Source of the DNA: Chara braunii
Lineage: Eukaryota > Streptophyta > Charophyceae > Charales > Characeae
Direction: 5' to 3'
DNA length: 29,752 nt
Assembly (NCBI GenBank): GCA_003427395.1
Contig: BFEA01000301.1
Coordinates: 333,372-363,123, forward strand
Shown here in pieces: positions 28,621-29,752 of this stretch (the first letter of the stretch is position 1; each line of letters opens with the position of its first letter). The position numbers and the translations under genes were made by a program. A model generated the notes under the pieces. The model did not search any database. It saw nothing but the letters and a program-made list of their open reading frames with translations, and was not told where the DNA came from.

Positions 28621-29752
28621 GCGGGTGTAACGAGCAGCCGCAAGGAGCGATGGTCGAGGTGCACTTAGGCACGTCACGCCGGCCAGCCTACCAAAAGAAC
28701 GTCGAACAATCGTGGAACGTGCAATGAGTTGCCGAGACGCCGCAAAGTCCGGCTGTTTGAATTGCAGGTGAACTTCCCCTCCGTAGGCCATCTCCAACGG
28801 CAAGGTACCGCACAATCCAACACAGCCCGCCGCACCCGCTCACAAGATTGGCTGCGAACAGCACCCGCCCACACCACACCCTGAGATCGCAAGATAACCA
28901 CACTATCCGAACAACGGCGAGCGTGAAGGAACCACCGACCGCTTCGTCCCACAGTCGGATGCCACCGCCCGCCCAAAACGCACCGACAGCGAAGTGCACC
29001 GCCTCATCTCTCTATCGAGAAACGCAGGTGAAGAGAGAAAAACACCTGCCCACACCACACCCTAAGATCGCAAGATAACCACACTCTCCGAACAACGGCG
29101 TGCGCGCGAGGGAACCACCGATCGCTTCGGCCCACGCAGCCGGGTACCCCCGCCCGCCCAAAACATATCGACAGCGAAGTGCACGGCCTCCTCTCTGCAT
29201 CGAGAAACACGAGTCAAGAGAGAAACGAATGCACAACGCATCCAACACGCTCGGCCGGACGGAAAGCCTCCACCCGTGCACGGGGACGCAAAAGGAACAC
29301 CCCTTCCCCCCTGGATCCACATGCGCCTTTGCCGCGGGCACCACCAACAGAACTCGACGCAGGCGAAACCCAAGAGACAAAGGACAGTAGCCTTCACAGC
29401 CCACAACCTAAACGCAGCGGAACCTCAACGCAACACGATCCGTCACAGTGTGCAGCATACCCAGACCACAACATGGGGGACACGACGGGCACAAGCGTGC
29501 ATTCCAACAAGTCGGGCGGATGACGGGCCCAGCCTTGCGACGCCGTCGGCGGATGCATCACACATCCCACAAGTCTCCGCCCTCACATATAGTAAGCAGC
29601 AGGTGCAGGGCCGAGGCCACTTGCGCCACCACTCAATGGCGCCGCTCGGATGGCAAGGAGCACATAGCCTCCTCACCAAGTCACGACACCCCCTCAATAC
29701 AAACGGAACGTGCCGATGTGAGTGCGGACGCGAAGACAACACCAGTTACACC
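28621..29752 (-). other. 5' external transcribed spacer of rDNA
   Basis: It is immediately upstream of the 18S start on the minus strand, and its first ~350 bp match 13409-13756. It contains a 181-bp tandem duplication. No coding capacity. The far end may reach into the intergenic spacer; I see no recognisable Pol I promoter. Confidence 0.8.
28862..29223. repeat. 181-bp tandem repeat in the ETS
   Basis: Copies start at 28862 and 29043 (plus strand), each with CACACCACACCCT, AAGATAACCACACT, CCGAACAACGGCG and later GACAGCGAAGTGCAC. They differ by substitutions and small indels. Confidence 0.88.

Noticed and set aside
1-29752. Prokaryotic operon, CRISPR array or phage
   Set aside because: Eukaryotic 18S rDNA, poly(A)-ended retroelements and no bacterial gene signals.

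Overview
This window is repeat-filled nuclear DNA from a streptophyte green alga or plant. A charophyte such as Chara is my best guess, from the 18S rRNA start and from plant-type LINE architecture with a C-terminal zf-RVT zinc finger; the species is inference. I see no ordinary host protein gene. Almost everything is either nuclear ribosomal DNA (18S and its 5' external transcribed spacer, ETS) or non-LTR retroelements lying inside it.

The central observation is that nearly every retroelement ends in poly(A) followed by the same 15 bases, GAAACTGCGAATGGC, which belong to the 18S gene about 100 nt from its 5' end. At 15022 the 18S gene continues normally after this motif. The same motif also stands in front of most elements, so it behaves as a 14-15 bp target-site duplication. 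Element after element has entered the same site in the same orientation as the rRNA (minus strand), giving a head-to-tail stack.

Layout read in the sense direction (minus strand, high to low coordinates): ETS with a 181-bp tandem repeat (29752-28621); first ~100 nt of 18S (28620-28510); a tiny LINE 3'-end fragment (28509-28467); LINE C, about 9.7 kb plus a 1.8-kb DNA transposon (28444-16941); SINE 2 (16925-16274); SINE 3 (16258-15988); composite SINE 4 (15987-15023); then 18S resumes (15022-14753), crosses an 825-N assembly gap and runs on (13927-13757) until it is abruptly fused to a second ETS (13756-13409). After 20 nt of 18S comes an inverted (plus-strand) copy of ETS plus 18S start plus a LINE 3' fragment (13376-12906). 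LINE B, 9.0 kb (12905-3869), SINE 1 (3853-3205) and 5'-truncated LINE A (3189-1) follow, with a target copy between each pair.

The three LINEs share one plan. ORF1 has (in LINE C) a hydrophobic N-terminus, a short coiled coil, a conserved region with a zinc-knuckle-like motif, a long low-complexity stretch and a conserved C-terminal domain. ORF2 has an AP-type endonuclease, a reverse transcriptase with an FADD or FVDD box, and a C-terminal CCHC zinc finger. LINEs B and C share a 3' end with two small hairpins, a (TG)n run and poly(A). All copies carry stops or frameshifts; LINE B is least damaged. The SINEs have tRNA-like heads and share a 3' tail with each other but not with these LINEs, although they use the same 18S target. 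LINE C also carries a non-autonomous hAT-like DNA transposon (17984-19790) whose 8-bp target duplication is perfect and whose removal restores the LINE frame.
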